From assembly GCA_963700515.1 (NCBI GenBank), contig CAVOXY010000072.1, positions 416,159-480,158 on the forward strand: DNA of 64,000 nt. The letters are read 5' to 3'. Positions within the stretch are counted from its first letter, which is position 1. Every line of letters starts with the position of its first letter. Of the stretch, positions 48,852 through 58,454 are shown in pieces. Under the pieces are notes generated by a model, which was not told where the DNA came from, did no database searches, and saw only the letters and a list, made by a program, of their open reading frames with translations. The position numbers and the translations under genes were made by a program. This DNA comes from JAJRVM01 sp963700515 (lineage in GTDB: Bacteria > Planctomycetota > Planctomycetia > Pirellulales > Pirellulaceae).

Positions 48852-49307
48852 AACCGCCTCGCCGTGCTGAAGTACAGTGGTGGCAGACGGGAGGACCAAA
48901 CGACTCGTGTCCGTTGTCGCCCCTTCCGGAGACACCGCGGCAAAGAGAACAAAGCCTGAACGAGTGAGAGATTTCCGCCTACGGACCCCTCTGGCGCGCC
49001 AGGCGGACAGACTTGCCGGTCAGTACGCTTCTGGAACAACCCTTCCCACCCCACACGTCGTCTGCAGTCCACACCTCGGTGGATTACGGTGAGCCAACGA
49101 GTGGTTCGATGCGATCGCCGCGCAGGGAACGAGCGCGGACCCAACGCCGGAAGGACCTTTCGCCCCTTGTGTCTCCCGGCGGCCAGAGAAACCCAACTCG
49201 ACTCTGCCCTTATCCTAAATCGATTGCTCGCGGCGGCAAGTCAGATTCGACCAACAGTCAGATCTCGTGCCGCACGGTCTCTTGGTTTGTCATCCGATTG
49301 TTTTACC
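48852..49307. other. Intergenic region
   Basis: This 456-bp stretch lies upstream of the activase remnant and downstream of the SNF2 helicase gene. Short frames with no ribosome binding site cross it. I see no repeat or structured RNA. Confidence 0.4.
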
Positions 49308-51116
49308 CTAAGCGGCTTTCTTGGCCGCTGCCGGACCGTGCAGATTGAATAATCCGAAGATATCGTCCTGCGTCAAGCCGAGGCTGGCGGGACATTCCGT
49401 TTCAGAAAAAACGGTGTCGAACAACTGGCGTTTCTCCTCGAGCACTTGATGAATCCGCTCCTCAATCGTGCCGAGGGTCAGCATCCGCGTGACGGTCACC
49501 GGTCCGGACGCCCCGATCCGATGGGCACGGTTGATGGCCTGATCTTCCACGGCCGGGTTCCACCAGCGATCGAACAGGAACACGTAGCCGCAGAACTGCA
49601 GATTCAAGCCGACGCTCCCGGCTCCATAGCTCATCAACAGCACGTGATGGGATCGATCGCTTCGAAACTGTTCGATCACTCCGTCTCGCTTGCGAGACGG
49701 TATCTTCCCGTGATATTCCAGCGGATGGAAACGCTTGAGTCGCTGCCGAATCACTTCCAGCGTCTTGACCCACTGACTGAAGACGATGGCCTTCTTGCCA
49801 CTGGCCGCCACCTCTTCCAGATCGGCCTCCAACCGTTCCAGCTTGCTACTGACACCCGATACCGGATCGAAGTTGCAGATCTGCTTCAGCCGCAACACCA
49901 GCTCGAACACATGCTGGATGGTCAGGGCCTCGCCCATATCGGACAACCGCACCACCCCCTGTTCCTCGGCCGTGCGGTAAGCGTCCCATTGCTCGCTCGT
50001 CAGATCCAGTTCGGCGTCGCGGTAGAGCTTGGGAGGCAAATCGGTCAGGACCGCGTCTTTGGTCCGCCGCAATACATAGTCGCTGGCGGCCCGACCGATG
50101 CGGCGAGCGCGCATGTTGCTGTGAAGGTATCCGGGCAGCAGAAAATCGAAGATGGCGACCAGATCCTCCGGGCTATTCTCGATGGGCGTGCCGGTCAGAG
50201 CCCACGAGCGGGACCGCGTGATCGAACGCACGACCTGGCTGGTCGTGCTGGAGCGGTTCTTGATCCGCTGTGCCTCGTCCAGCATGACCAGATCGAATTG
50301 CAGTCGCTTGCCGCGAAACATGTCGGCATCACGGAGCAGCAATTCGTAGTTGGCGATCTTCACCGACAGGTGCGTCTGCTCCCATTGCCAGCGCCGACGC
50401 TGCTGGTCGCCTTCGATCACATCCAGCGGCAGTTCGGGGGCCCACAGCGCGAACTCTCGCTGCCAGTTGCTGACCAACGGCTTGGGACAGATCAGCAGGA
50501 CCGAACGGATTTCGCCGCTGCGCAGCAGCAGCCGAGCGGCAGTAATGGCCTGCATCGTCTTGCCGAGCCCCATTTCGTCGGCCAGGATGGCGGCATAGCG
50601 GGGATAAAGAAACGCCACGCCCTGGTACTGATAGGGAAACGGCTGAAACGGGAAACTCAACTGGCCGGAAGTCACCAGCGACTCGAGCGGCGGCTGCAAC
50701 ACGTAGTACAGCCGATCCTGCAACTTGATGATGTCGCGGGGCGGTTGAAATCGCGTGCAACCAGCGCCGTGGACCACCGACTCCCGGGTCGCCGCCGGCT
50801 CCCGGACCGCTGCCATCGACGGCTTGCCACCTGGCCGTGCCGCCTGATTGCTCCAGCCCGGCAGCTCGGGAAACGTGTAACTGCGCACCGGGATCGGCGG
50901 GCGACCAATGCGAATCGACACGGTCCTGGGTGCTTCCGTCTCCACCGCCAGACTGTTGACGACGACTTTGGTGTCGCGCTGCAGGGCCGTCATCCAGCCC
51001 GTGGCAAAGCACTTTACCTCCCACGACAGATCGAGCGAAAACGTGGGGATCGCCGGCGGCGACGGGGGCTGGCCAGCGGATGATCGATCGCCAGGCGGAA
51101 TCGGTGCTGAAGTCAT
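49308..51116 (-). CDS. SNF2-family (Swi2/Snf2) DEAD-like helicase
   Basis: The protein has about 602 residues from ATG 51116. It has an SNF2 ATPase core: motif I 'AILADEMGLGKTMQAI', motif II 'VMLDEAQRIKN', motif III 'WALTGTPIEN', the 'LRRTKDAVLTDLPPK' segment and motifs V/VI 'SVGLNLQFCGYVFLFDRWWNPAVEDQAINRAHRIG'. The N-terminal 150 residues are a different, compositionally biased domain with no recognised fold. The family translocates on dsDNA; bacterial members act in DNA repair, transcription (RapA-like) or phage defence. No defence partner lies next to it, so the role is open. It is intact. Confidence 0.9.
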   Translation of the reverse strand: MTSAPIPPGDRSSAGQPPSPPAIPTFSLDLSWEVKCFATGWMTALQRDTKVVVNSLAVETEAPRTVSIRIGRPPIPVRSYTFPELPGWSNQAARPGGKPSMAAVREPAATRESVVHGAGCTRFQPPRDIIKLQDRLYYVLQPPLESLVTSGQLSFPFQPFPYQYQGVAFLYPRYAAILADEMGLGKTMQAITAARLLLRSGEIRSVLLICPKPLVSNWQREFALWAPELPLDVIEGDQQRRRWQWEQTHLSVKIANYELLLRDADMFRGKRLQFDLVMLDEAQRIKNRSSTTSQVVRSITRSRSWALTGTPIENSPEDLVAIFDFLLPGYLHSNMRARRIGRAASDYVLRRTKDAVLTDLPPKLYRDAELDLTSEQWDAYRTAEEQGVVRLSDMGEALTIQHVFELVLRLKQICNFDPVSGVSSKLERLEADLEEVAASGKKAIVFSQWVKTLEVIRQRLKRFHPLEYHGKIPSRKRDGVIEQFRSDRSHHVLLMSYGAGSVGLNLQFCGYVFLFDRWWNPAVEDQAINRAHRIGASGPVTVTRMLTLGTIEERIHQVLEEKRQLFDTVFSETECPASLGLTQDDIFGLFNLHGPAAAKKAA

Positions 51117-51356
51117 GGAGGCTGGAGTCCTGAGGCTGGAGGAGCGTAGCCGTCGGTTGTCGACATCCACCGTCACCCAAGTGTCCGGCGATCTTCATTC
51201 CGTATTCCGCACTCCGTTTTCCGCATTGGTCAACTGGCAAGTGAAAATGTCGTGAAGGACGAGCTTCCAGCCTGTCGGCACGCCACGCAAATGACAGGCT
51301 GGAAGCCTATCCCACGGATACGAAAAAACACGGCACTGCGGCTACCTCTGCTGCTG

Positions 51357-51994
51357 CTATCGCGCACTGCTGCGCGCCTCGTCAATGGCTTCACGAATTC
51401 GCCCGAACGGTTCGTCCAAATCAATTTGGTCGGCGAAATGAGGCCAGTTGCTGCGAACCGCCTCACAATCTTGCGGGTAGTCGGATGAAAACGCCAAGTG
51501 GTATCGGCCGAGCCCGAACGGGTGCAGCCCGTTGCCGGTCGGAGCGGGCATGGCGTGAGAGGAATCGCACCGTCAGTCGCGCTGCGCCATTCGCCGCGGG
51601 GACTGCGGAGCAGCGTACTCCGGACTCCCGCCAGAGTATCCGCTGCCGGACCACTGGTTGCCGGGTCACGCAGCACCAGCAACATGGGGGTCGAAACGAA
51701 TTGCCGGGCCGCCATCGCCGGCTCGACGTCGGTAAACACGGCGATGGGAGCCGATTTGGATTTTTGCAGCAGAGTCGGCCCGATCCGCTCCCCATACAGG
51801 TACGGCTCCAACGTCGGACCGTACAGGATCTCCTGCGCTCGGTTGGAACGTACCGGGGCGGTACAGTGAAACTCCAGGGGGCGTCCCACCGCGTTGAGCA
51901 CCAGATAGCCGCCAAACAGACCATGCTCCGCGTCGCGGGTGATGGTCAGAAACCCAATGGCGGGCAATGTCTTATGGCCGCTGGATATCATCAT
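51357..51994 (-). CDS. Conserved planctomycete hypothetical protein (frameshift)
   Basis: The protein starts MMISSGHKTLPAIGFLTITRDAEHGLFGGYLVLNAVGRPLEFHC and continues through 'SNRAQEILYGPTLEPYLYGERIGPTLLQKSKSAP'. After a break near 51537 the other frame gives 'PTGNGLHPFGLGRYHLAF' and ends with 'PFGRIREAIDEARSSAR'. The pattern 'HGLFGGYLVLN..GRPLEFHCTAPV' is one I know from planctomycete genomes with no assigned function. It lacks a signal peptide. It sits between the SNF2 gene and a coiled-coil hypothetical. Confidence 0.6.
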
Positions 51995-52278
51995 GCAGTC
52001 GCTCGTCAAGGCCTGTTGCGGGCAAAGTGTGCCGGCATTGTCTGCCAGCATGTCGGCCGGTACTGTTGGCCCCCCGCAGAGGAGGGCGTGCACCCAGCGC
52101 CGGTCGCCTCCGTTTCCATCGGGTCACGCCCCCCCAGGACTTTAGCGATCGTCCGGATGGAAACGTTGGCACCGCGGGATGCCGCCCCCCGGGGTCGACA
52201 CTGTTCGGCACTTTCTTTCGCTCGACATCCTCTCAGGATCGTCTATACTGAGGGTTCACCAGTCGAGGAGAACTGCGA

Positions 52279-52737
52279 ATGACACCGGATCCGCAACACT
52301 TGCCTATGTTTCGTATCGATGTATCGGCCGATGCATCCTCCAGTCACTTGGACGACAAAATGGACACCGGCGACCTGCTTGTTGCATTGTTGCGGCAAGT
52401 CATTTCCAACCAGGAACAACAGAATCAGCTGTTGAGAGACCTCAATAACCAGCTCAGTGCCTCGCAACGCCAACGTGCGCAGGAGCTGTGCCAGTGGAAG
52501 GACGCCAATCCGGATCTGGCCCGCTGCTGCCGCTCGGCTGCCGAAACGCTCAGCCGCGTGCAGACTCATTTCCTGCAGAATCTGACTGAAGAAATTGAAA
52601 TGCACGAGGATTGCCTGATGGACGGCGAATTCATGCTCAACGAATTCGTCGACCGATTTGGACCCCGCTTGGCTCACCTCAACGGTGTGCTCCAAGTTCT
52701 CTCGCAGTTGAGCAACACCCCAAACTCGCCGCGCTAA
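52279..52737 (+). CDS. Coiled-coil hypothetical protein (152 aa)
   Basis: GAGGAG lies 8 bases before ATG 52279. The middle of the protein has a long helical, Gln/Glu-rich segment ('LLVALLRQVISNQEQQNQLLRDLNNQLSASQRQRAQEL'), a likely coiled coil, followed by 'CQWKDANPDLARCCRSAAETLSRVQTHFLQNLTEEIEMHEDC'. It ends with a helix 'FMLNEFVDRFGPRLAHLNGVLQVLSQLS'. No catalytic residues are evident. It is a conserved-looking planctomycete protein of unknown function. Confidence 0.65.
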   Translation: MTPDPQHLPMFRIDVSADASSSHLDDKMDTGDLLVALLRQVISNQEQQNQLLRDLNNQLSASQRQRAQELCQWKDANPDLARCCRSAAETLSRVQTHFLQNLTEEIEMHEDCLMDGEFMLNEFVDRFGPRLAHLNGVLQVLSQLSNTPNSPR

Positions 52738-52949
52738 CCAAACCTCCCCACCAACGTATATTGCGAGAATTCGCAATCCCACCAACATCCGTGTTGTGCG
52801 TTTGCGTTTGCGCAGTGACTTATTGAGACACAGAGCTTGAGGCTGGTGAAACGGACTCATGTTTCTCCAGCTACCGACGCTGAGTCTTCCGTCGCTGTGA
52901 GCGCGCAGGCGCTGAGCCAACCAGCCCTTCGATCCAGCCTAAAAACCTT

Positions 52950-54398
52950 ATGGTGCCCCGACACGACGCTTGGCCAATCCGCTCCTTGTTCGCTTACCTT
53001 CCCGTGGTTACTCGCAGCCGTGGCTGCGGGACTCGGTTGCGACCGTTTCGAGTCACTCGAAACGCCCTGGTCGTTGTCCACAACGCGGCACCCGGGCAGC
53101 CACCCGTCGGGGAATGGGTGGGTTATCGTGGTGCCCTGTTGCAGGGTGTGGCGGTGGACAAAGGGCTTCCGACGCATTTTGGCGAAGGCCTGAACATGCG
53201 ATGGGTGGCTGCGTTACCCGGCACGGGGAATTCGTCTCCGACCATCTATGGCGACAGCGTGTTCCTGACGGCGGAGACTTCCAGTCAGCCACCCGATCTG
53301 CTCGTGCTGTGCTTCGACCGCGATGTCAGGATCGCTTGTGTGGCAGCAATCCGTCGGGACTCCGACCGGCAGCACACACCGCAAGAACGGATATGCGACA
53401 GCGACCATAGCGACAGATGGCCGGCGCGTCTACGCCACGTTTGGGGCCAACGGGGTATTCTGCTTCAGCATGGACGGCCAACGGCTTTGGCATGCGCCGT
53501 TGGAGCAACTGGAGCACGAGTGGGGTCATGCATCGAGTCCGATCTTGTCAGGGGATCTGGTCATCCAGTTGGCAGACGGCTCAAGCGGCAGTTATCTGCT
53601 CGCGCTGAGTTGTTACAGTGGAGAGGTCGTCTGGTCGACGGAGCGGAAGAGTTCGGGATCGTGGACGACTCCGGTGCTCGTGTGTGCGGGGGAGGAGGGC
53701 CGCACGCAGTGGGAAGTTGTGGTGAACGGCACGGGCAGCACCAACGGAGCCGCGGGATTCGTCATCGCCTACGATCCCCGAGACGGGCAACGAGTTATGG
53801 CGTGTGCGGGGCACAACGGACATCCCCTGTCCCTCAGCGATTGTGGGCAGTTCGCTGGTGGTCAGCACAAGCGGTCCGAACGGACCCATCTTTGCCATGC
53901 GGCCCGGTGGTCGCGGCAACGTCACGGAGTCCCATGTTGCGTGGCGACTACCCTGGGGTGGAGCCTACGTTCCTTCGGGCGTGATTGAAGGTCAGCTTCT
54001 TTACTTGATTTCCGACGCTGGCACGTTGACGGTGCCTGGCATTGTCGGATGGCCATGACTTGTGGGAGAAACAGCTGCACCGCACTTATAGCGCCAGCCT
54101 GGTGGCGGGAGAGGGCAAGCTGTTTGTGGTGAGTGAGCAGGGGGACATTCACGTGCTGGCCACGGGCGATCGCTGCCAGGTACTGGCGGTCAACCGCTTG
54201 CGTCAGCGATGCCTGTCTACGCCCGCTATTGCCCATGGCGCGCTGTTCGTACGGACGGAAGAGAATCTCTACTGCTTTGCCAGCTTGCCAACGCTGGCCC
54301 GCGAGTCTACCGCTCCCGCATCGTCCGCCACGCTCACACCGGTGTCGACGACCGTCGAGCCGCAAGTGTCGCCGGCACAGCAGGTGCCTTCGCCCTAA
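52950..54398 (+). CDS. Beta-propeller (PQQ-like) outer-membrane/secreted protein, second copy (frameshifts)
   Basis: Pieces in three frames read as one propeller: 'MRWVAALPGTGNSSPTIYGDSVFLTAE', 'SGSLVWQQSVGTPTGSTHRKNGYATATIATDGRRVYATFGANGVFCFSMDGQRLW', 'VSTSGPNGPIFAMRPGG' and 'HDLWEKQLHRTYSASLVAGEGKLFVVSEQGDIHVL'. The breaks lie near 53310, 53795 and 54035. The C-terminus is a Ser/Thr/Pro/Ala-rich tail. The N-terminus is uncertain: a second frame has a lipobox-like 'WLLAAVAAGLGC' near 53030, so a fourth lesion may hide the signal peptide. It belongs to the same family as the proteins at 47098 and 59669. Confidence 0.68.
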
Positions 54399-54731
54399 GG
54401 TGGCCTGCGGCCGCGCCAGAGTGTTACTGCGTGACATGCGCACGGTGGGCGCATGTTTATGGCGCCGACTGCTCGGTGAGAAACGAATGGGGATTGCGGA
54501 ATGGGAAACCGCGTGAACGATGTAAATATGACTCCGCACTCCGCATTCCGCACTCCGCATTCCCTGGTAATCATTCCGGTCGTCCAGGTCAGCCGTACCA
54601 GTCAGCAAAACCAGACGCTCTGGTGATCATTTTGGTTGTGGCCGCTAGCCACCTTGAGATTTCCGCTTTCGGATTCCGACGTGCCCGTCTCACATGATGA
54701 GACCCGGCGATTCAGTCAAGAGGTGCCCTTG
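54399..54731. other. Intergenic region with heptamer element
   Basis: This 333-bp gap between the propeller and hydrolase genes contains copy 3 of the CCGCACT element (54481-54577). The part after 54600 should hold the promoter for the hydrolase gene. No gene is seen. Confidence 0.5.
54481..54577. repeat. Heptamer-built inverted element, copy 3
   Basis: The left arm AAACGAATGGGGATTGCGGA and the right arm, CCGCACT/CCGCATT units ending TCATTCC, are inverted relatives of the elements at 26469 and 31075, with about 40 bases between the arms. Confidence 0.7.
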
Positions 54732-55607
54732 ATGCTGACCGAATTGGTGGAAACCACCACACCCGACTCCTTGACCCTGCACGGTGCCTATTACCATCGA
54801 CTGGAGCAGGCGGAGAACACACTGGCGTTGGATGCCATCTTGTTGCTGCATGGCGTGGGCAGCAATTTTTACAGCTCGCCCGTGATCACCCACCTGGCCC
54901 AGTGTTTCACTCAGAGCGGGGTAGCGGCATTGAGTGCCAACACGCGGGGTCACGATTTTGTCAGTTTGGCGCACACCGCGGCCGGCCCCCAGCGTCAGGG
55001 CGCTGCGTATGAAACGGTCGGCCAGTGTCGGCATGACATTCACGCCTGGCTCCACTTCCTCTGCCAGCGTGGTGCTCGGCACATTGGGATCGTGGGTCAC
55101 AGCCTGGGAGGTGTGAAAGCACTGTACGCCACGGCGCTGCACGCACACGAGGCAACACGAGTGGTGGTGGCACTTTCACCTCCCCTGCTTTCCTATTCGG
55201 CGATGCTCAACGGCCCGCGGAAAGTTCTGTTCGAAAAGACGATGGCCCGCGCTCAGGAACACGTGCAGCAGGGGAAACCGGAAACGCTCATCCGCGTGAA
55301 GTATCCGTTTCCCCTCTTGATCACGGCAGCCGGCTACGTCGAAAAATATGGTCCGGCTGAGCGGTACAATCTGCTCCGATTCGTCAGCCAGCTCCCCTGC
55401 CCTGCCCTATTCACCTTTGGCCAAGAGGAATTGGAAAGCGGCAGCATCGCCTTCGCGGGACTCCCGGCTGCCCTGCGAGACTTGCCATGCTGCCGTCACA
55501 CGCTAGAAAGTGTTACGATTCCCCATGCCAACCACCTCTACACCGGCCACTGCGGTGTTCTGGCCCGCGAGATCCTGCCGTGGCTCCGTAATAGGCTCCG
55601 GACGTGA
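54732..55607 (+). CDS. Alpha/beta hydrolase
   Basis: ATG 54732 has GAGGTG 6 bases upstream, which decides against a longer frame. The protein has 291 residues and a hydrolase fold: 'ILLLHGVGSNFYSS' (oxyanion hole, HG), nucleophile elbow 'GIVGHSLGG', an acid region near 'FTFGQEELESGS' and His near 'IPHANHLYTGH'. The elbow GHSLGG and a second conserved His make it a likely serine esterase or thioesterase. It lies just upstream of the ligase-aldehyde-alcohol dehydrogenase genes on the same strand, so it may supply or consume an acyl substrate there. It is intact. Confidence 0.85.
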   Translation: MLTELVETTTPDSLTLHGAYYHRLEQAENTLALDAILLLHGVGSNFYSSPVITHLAQCFTQSGVAALSANTRGHDFVSLAHTAAGPQRQGAAYETVGQCRHDIHAWLHFLCQRGARHIGIVGHSLGGVKALYATALHAHEATRVVVALSPPLLSYSAMLNGPRKVLFEKTMARAQEHVQQGKPETLIRVKYPFPLLITAAGYVEKYGPAERYNLLRFVSQLPCPALFTFGQEELESGSIAFAGLPAALRDLPCCRHTLESVTIPHANHLYTGHCGVLAREILPWLRNRLRT

Positions 55608-55672
55608 GCGGGAAGCGTAACGGGGCGAGGCGTAACTGCGAACCAGCCAAGATCTGTGACTGAGGAATTGAT

Positions 55673-56800
55673 ATGAGTTCATCGGAAGGCGATACAGCGG
55701 GACCGGCTGCGGTGGCGGCAGCCCGCGCCCAATTGGACGCACATGTGGTCGACATCGTGCAATGGCATTTTCACGAGTCGACGGGCTGCCCTTTCTGGCT
55801 GGAGAAGAAGTCCACTTTCGACTTTGATCCCTTGAAGGATGTACGGTGCTTTGACGACCTGAAGAAGTTCCCGCTGTTTGAAGACGAATGGCTGCGTGGC
55901 GGTCCTGTGCGGCGGTGGGTGCCGAGGGCGTTGGCCGACAAGCCGATCTACGTGTTCGAGACAGGTGGCACGACAGGAATCCCCAAGAGCCGGGTCGTGA
56001 TCGATGACTTCCGCATCGACTACGAGTTATTCAGCGAGACGCTGCCTGACCGCTATTTCCCCCAGGGCGCAAACTGGCTCATGCTCGGCCCCTCCGGCCC
56101 GCGCCGCTTGCGACTGGCCGTCGAACACCTGGCTCAGTTCCGCGGCGGCATCTGCTTCTGCATTGACTTGGATCCGCGGTGGGTCGTCAAGCTGATCAAG
56201 AAGGGCTGGATGGAGCACCTGGAAGAATACAAGAAACACTGCATTGAACAGGCGATCACCATTCTCACCGCGGGTCACGATATCCGCTGCATGTTTGCGA
56301 CTCCCAAACTGCTCGACGCGTTGGCGATGGCCTTGGAGGAACGGGGGACGAGCTTGCCGGAGGTGGGGATCACCGGCATCTTCTCCGGTGGCACCGAATT
56401 CACTCCGCAGTGGACTCGTTACGCCATCGAAGAACTGCTCAACGGGCCACCGCAGGAGGGTGGCGTCTATATGACGCCAACCTACGGCAACACCTTGATG
56501 GGTCTGGCCTGCAGTAAACCGGTCTCGGCAGCGGACCAATACAAGATCACCTACTACGCGCCGCAGCCGCGAGCAGTAGTAGAAGTAGTTGACTTTGATG
56601 ATCCCAACCGCCTTGTGGACTACGGTGAAACGGGACGTGTCAAGCTCACAACGCTGACCAAAGAATTCTTCGTGCCAGGCTTTCTGGAACGAGATGAAGG
56701 TGAGCGGGAGATGCCCTACAAGACCTTCCCGTGGGACGGTATCAGCGGCGTGCGTCCCTTCCACGGCGTGGCATCCCAGACAACCGTCGGCGTGTATTGA
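55673..56800 (+). CDS. AMP-forming acyl ligase, LuxE/phenylacetate-CoA-ligase-like
   Basis: The 375-residue protein has the AMP-binding signature 'YVFETGGTTGIPKSRVVIDDF' near residues 100-120, and later 'ITGIFSGGTEFTPQWTRYAIEELL' and 'TYGNTLMGLACSKP', as in the phenylacetate-CoA ligase / LuxE acyl-protein synthetase group. It lacks the normal C-terminal domain of full acyl-CoA ligases (about 430-550 residues), so it is short. GAGG precedes ATG 55673. It would activate a carboxylate to an acyl-AMP and pass it to the next enzyme. The heptamer array GAGTAGT begins exactly after its TGA. Substrate unknown; it is intact. Confidence 0.82.
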   Translation: MSSSEGDTAGPAAVAAARAQLDAHVVDIVQWHFHESTGCPFWLEKKSTFDFDPLKDVRCFDDLKKFPLFEDEWLRGGPVRRWVPRALADKPIYVFETGGTTGIPKSRVVIDDFRIDYELFSETLPDRYFPQGANWLMLGPSGPRRLRLAVEHLAQFRGGICFCIDLDPRWVVKLIKKGWMEHLEEYKKHCIEQAITILTAGHDIRCMFATPKLLDALAMALEERGTSLPEVGITGIFSGGTEFTPQWTRYAIEELLNGPPQEGGVYMTPTYGNTLMGLACSKPVSAADQYKITYYAPQPRAVVEVVDFDDPNRLVDYGETGRVKLTTLTKEFFVPGFLERDEGEREMPYKTFPWDGISGVRPFHGVASQTTVGVY

Positions 56801-56884
56801 GAGTAGTGAGTAGTGAGTAGTGAGTAGTGAGTAGTGAGTAGTGAGTAGTGAGGAGTGAGGAGTGAGGAGTGAGGAGTGAGGAGT
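56801..56884. repeat. GAGTAGT/GAGGAGT heptamer array
   Basis: Seven GAGTAGT units (56801-56849) are followed by five GAGGAGT units (56850-56884). The array begins on the first base after the TGA stop of the ligase gene. Confidence 0.95.
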
Positions 56885-57013
56885 GAGGAGGGGCTGTAGG
56901 TCAGACGCTCCTGGCATCGCAACAGATGAAAATTGCGTGATCGACGAGTCGCTCAGCGGGGCAGGGACAGCTGTCGGGCTGTGAACATCCAACAGCAGAG
57001 GAGAATTCAACCG

Positions 57014-58454
57014 GTGCTCAACATTCCGATCTTACGTTGGGGGAAACCATACGAGTCGCTGGAGGTGGACGAAGTCATCCATTTTCGCACCGGGGAGCCG
57101 ATCGCCCGAGTCAGCCAGGCCAACGGCGGGATAATTCAGCGCGACATGCGCAAGTGCGCAGCGGGCACGGGAACTCTTATGTGAGATTCCCAGCAGTGAA
57201 TTGATCCAGCGCGTAAAGAAGGCGGCCGAACTGTACGAACATGCCACGCTCGAAATCGGTGACGGCGGGCAGTCACCGGAGGATTTCGTACAGCAGCAAT
57301 CTGCCACGACGGGGCTGCCGCTGCATATGTGCCAGGCGAACATGGCGAAGAACTCGTTCGTCTTGACGCACATGGACCAGATTCTGGATTGCCTGACACG
57401 CGATCTGGACTTGAACATCTTGACGCGTGGCTACGGCACGGAGAATCGCGGCGTGGTGGTCAGTTATCAGGCCCAATCCCCGATTCTCGGTGCCGTGTTG
57501 CCGTCGAACTCCCCCGGCGTTCATACGCTCTGGCTGCCAGCCATTCCCTTGCAGTTGGGGCTGGTACTCAAACCCGGTCCGCAAGAGCCTTGGACTCCTT
57601 ATCGCATGGTGGCCGCCTTCATCGAGGCAGGCATCCCGCGGGAGGTTTTCGGGCTGTACCCCGGTGGGCCGGAGGCGGGAGCCGCATTGCTCGCGGCGGC
57701 CCCGCGAGCGATGATCTTCGGGGGGCTGCCCACGGTGCAGCAGTACCAGGGTAATCCGCGAGTCCAGGCACATGGCCCAGGATTCTCCAAGATCCTGCTG
57801 GGGGACGATGTCGTCGATCATTGGGAACAATATCTCGACGTGATGGCCGAGAGCATCTACCTCAACAGCGGTCGCGGCTGCATTAACTGCTCCGGGATCT
57901 GGGCTTCACGACACACACGCGAGATCGCCCAGGCTTTGGCCGAGCGATTGGGTCCCATCGACGCCTTACCACCCGAGGATCCCGCCGCGGGCCTGGCGGC
58001 GTTCACTGTGGCCGGCATGGCCAGAGGGGTATGGGAGATGATCCAGCGTGATCTGCAGACGGAGGGCGTGACGGACATGACAGCCTCTTACGGTCCGCGG
58101 CTGATCGAACAGGAGCGATGTGCGTACCTCCGACCGATGGTCGTCCACTGCGAGTCCTGCGATAGCGAAGTGGCTGGTCGCGAATACATGTTCCCCTTCT
58201 CGACCGTCGTACAGTGCCCGCAAGACCAGATGCTGGCCAAAATCGGTCCGACGCTCGTTTGCACCGCGATCACCCGCAACCAGGGACTCATCCGCCAATT
58301 GACCAACGCCACGCACGTCGACCGGTTGAATATTGGCCCGATCCCCACCACGAAACTGAACTGGCTGCAGCCTCACGAAGGGAACATCATCGATTTCCTG
58401 TTCCGCTCGCGAGCGTACCAGATTTCCGACGAGTTTCTCGGTAGCGACTCATGA
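57014..58454 (+). CDS. Aldehyde dehydrogenase / acyl reductase, LuxC-like (one frameshift)
   Basis: The protein is an ALDH-superfamily member of about 480 residues. It starts 'VLNIPILRWGKPYESLEVDEVIHF' (GTG 57014, GAGGAG upstream). It contains 'VLPSNSPGVHTLWLPAIP' (NAD-binding helix region), 'KPGPQEPWTPYRMVAAFIEAGIP' and the catalytic Cys in 'YLNSGRGCINCSGIW'. The frame breaks at 57155, where dropping the extra T gives MRKAQRARELLCEIP. It resembles acyl reductases (LuxC group) more than classical ALDHs, and would reduce an activated acyl group to an aldehyde using NAD(P)H, or run in reverse. It lies between the ligase and an Fe-alcohol dehydrogenase. Confidence 0.82.

Noticed and set aside
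49308..51116. Phage-defence helicase system
   Set aside because: The SNF2 protein is alone; neighbours are hypotheticals and a dehydratase remnant, with no nuclease or methylase.
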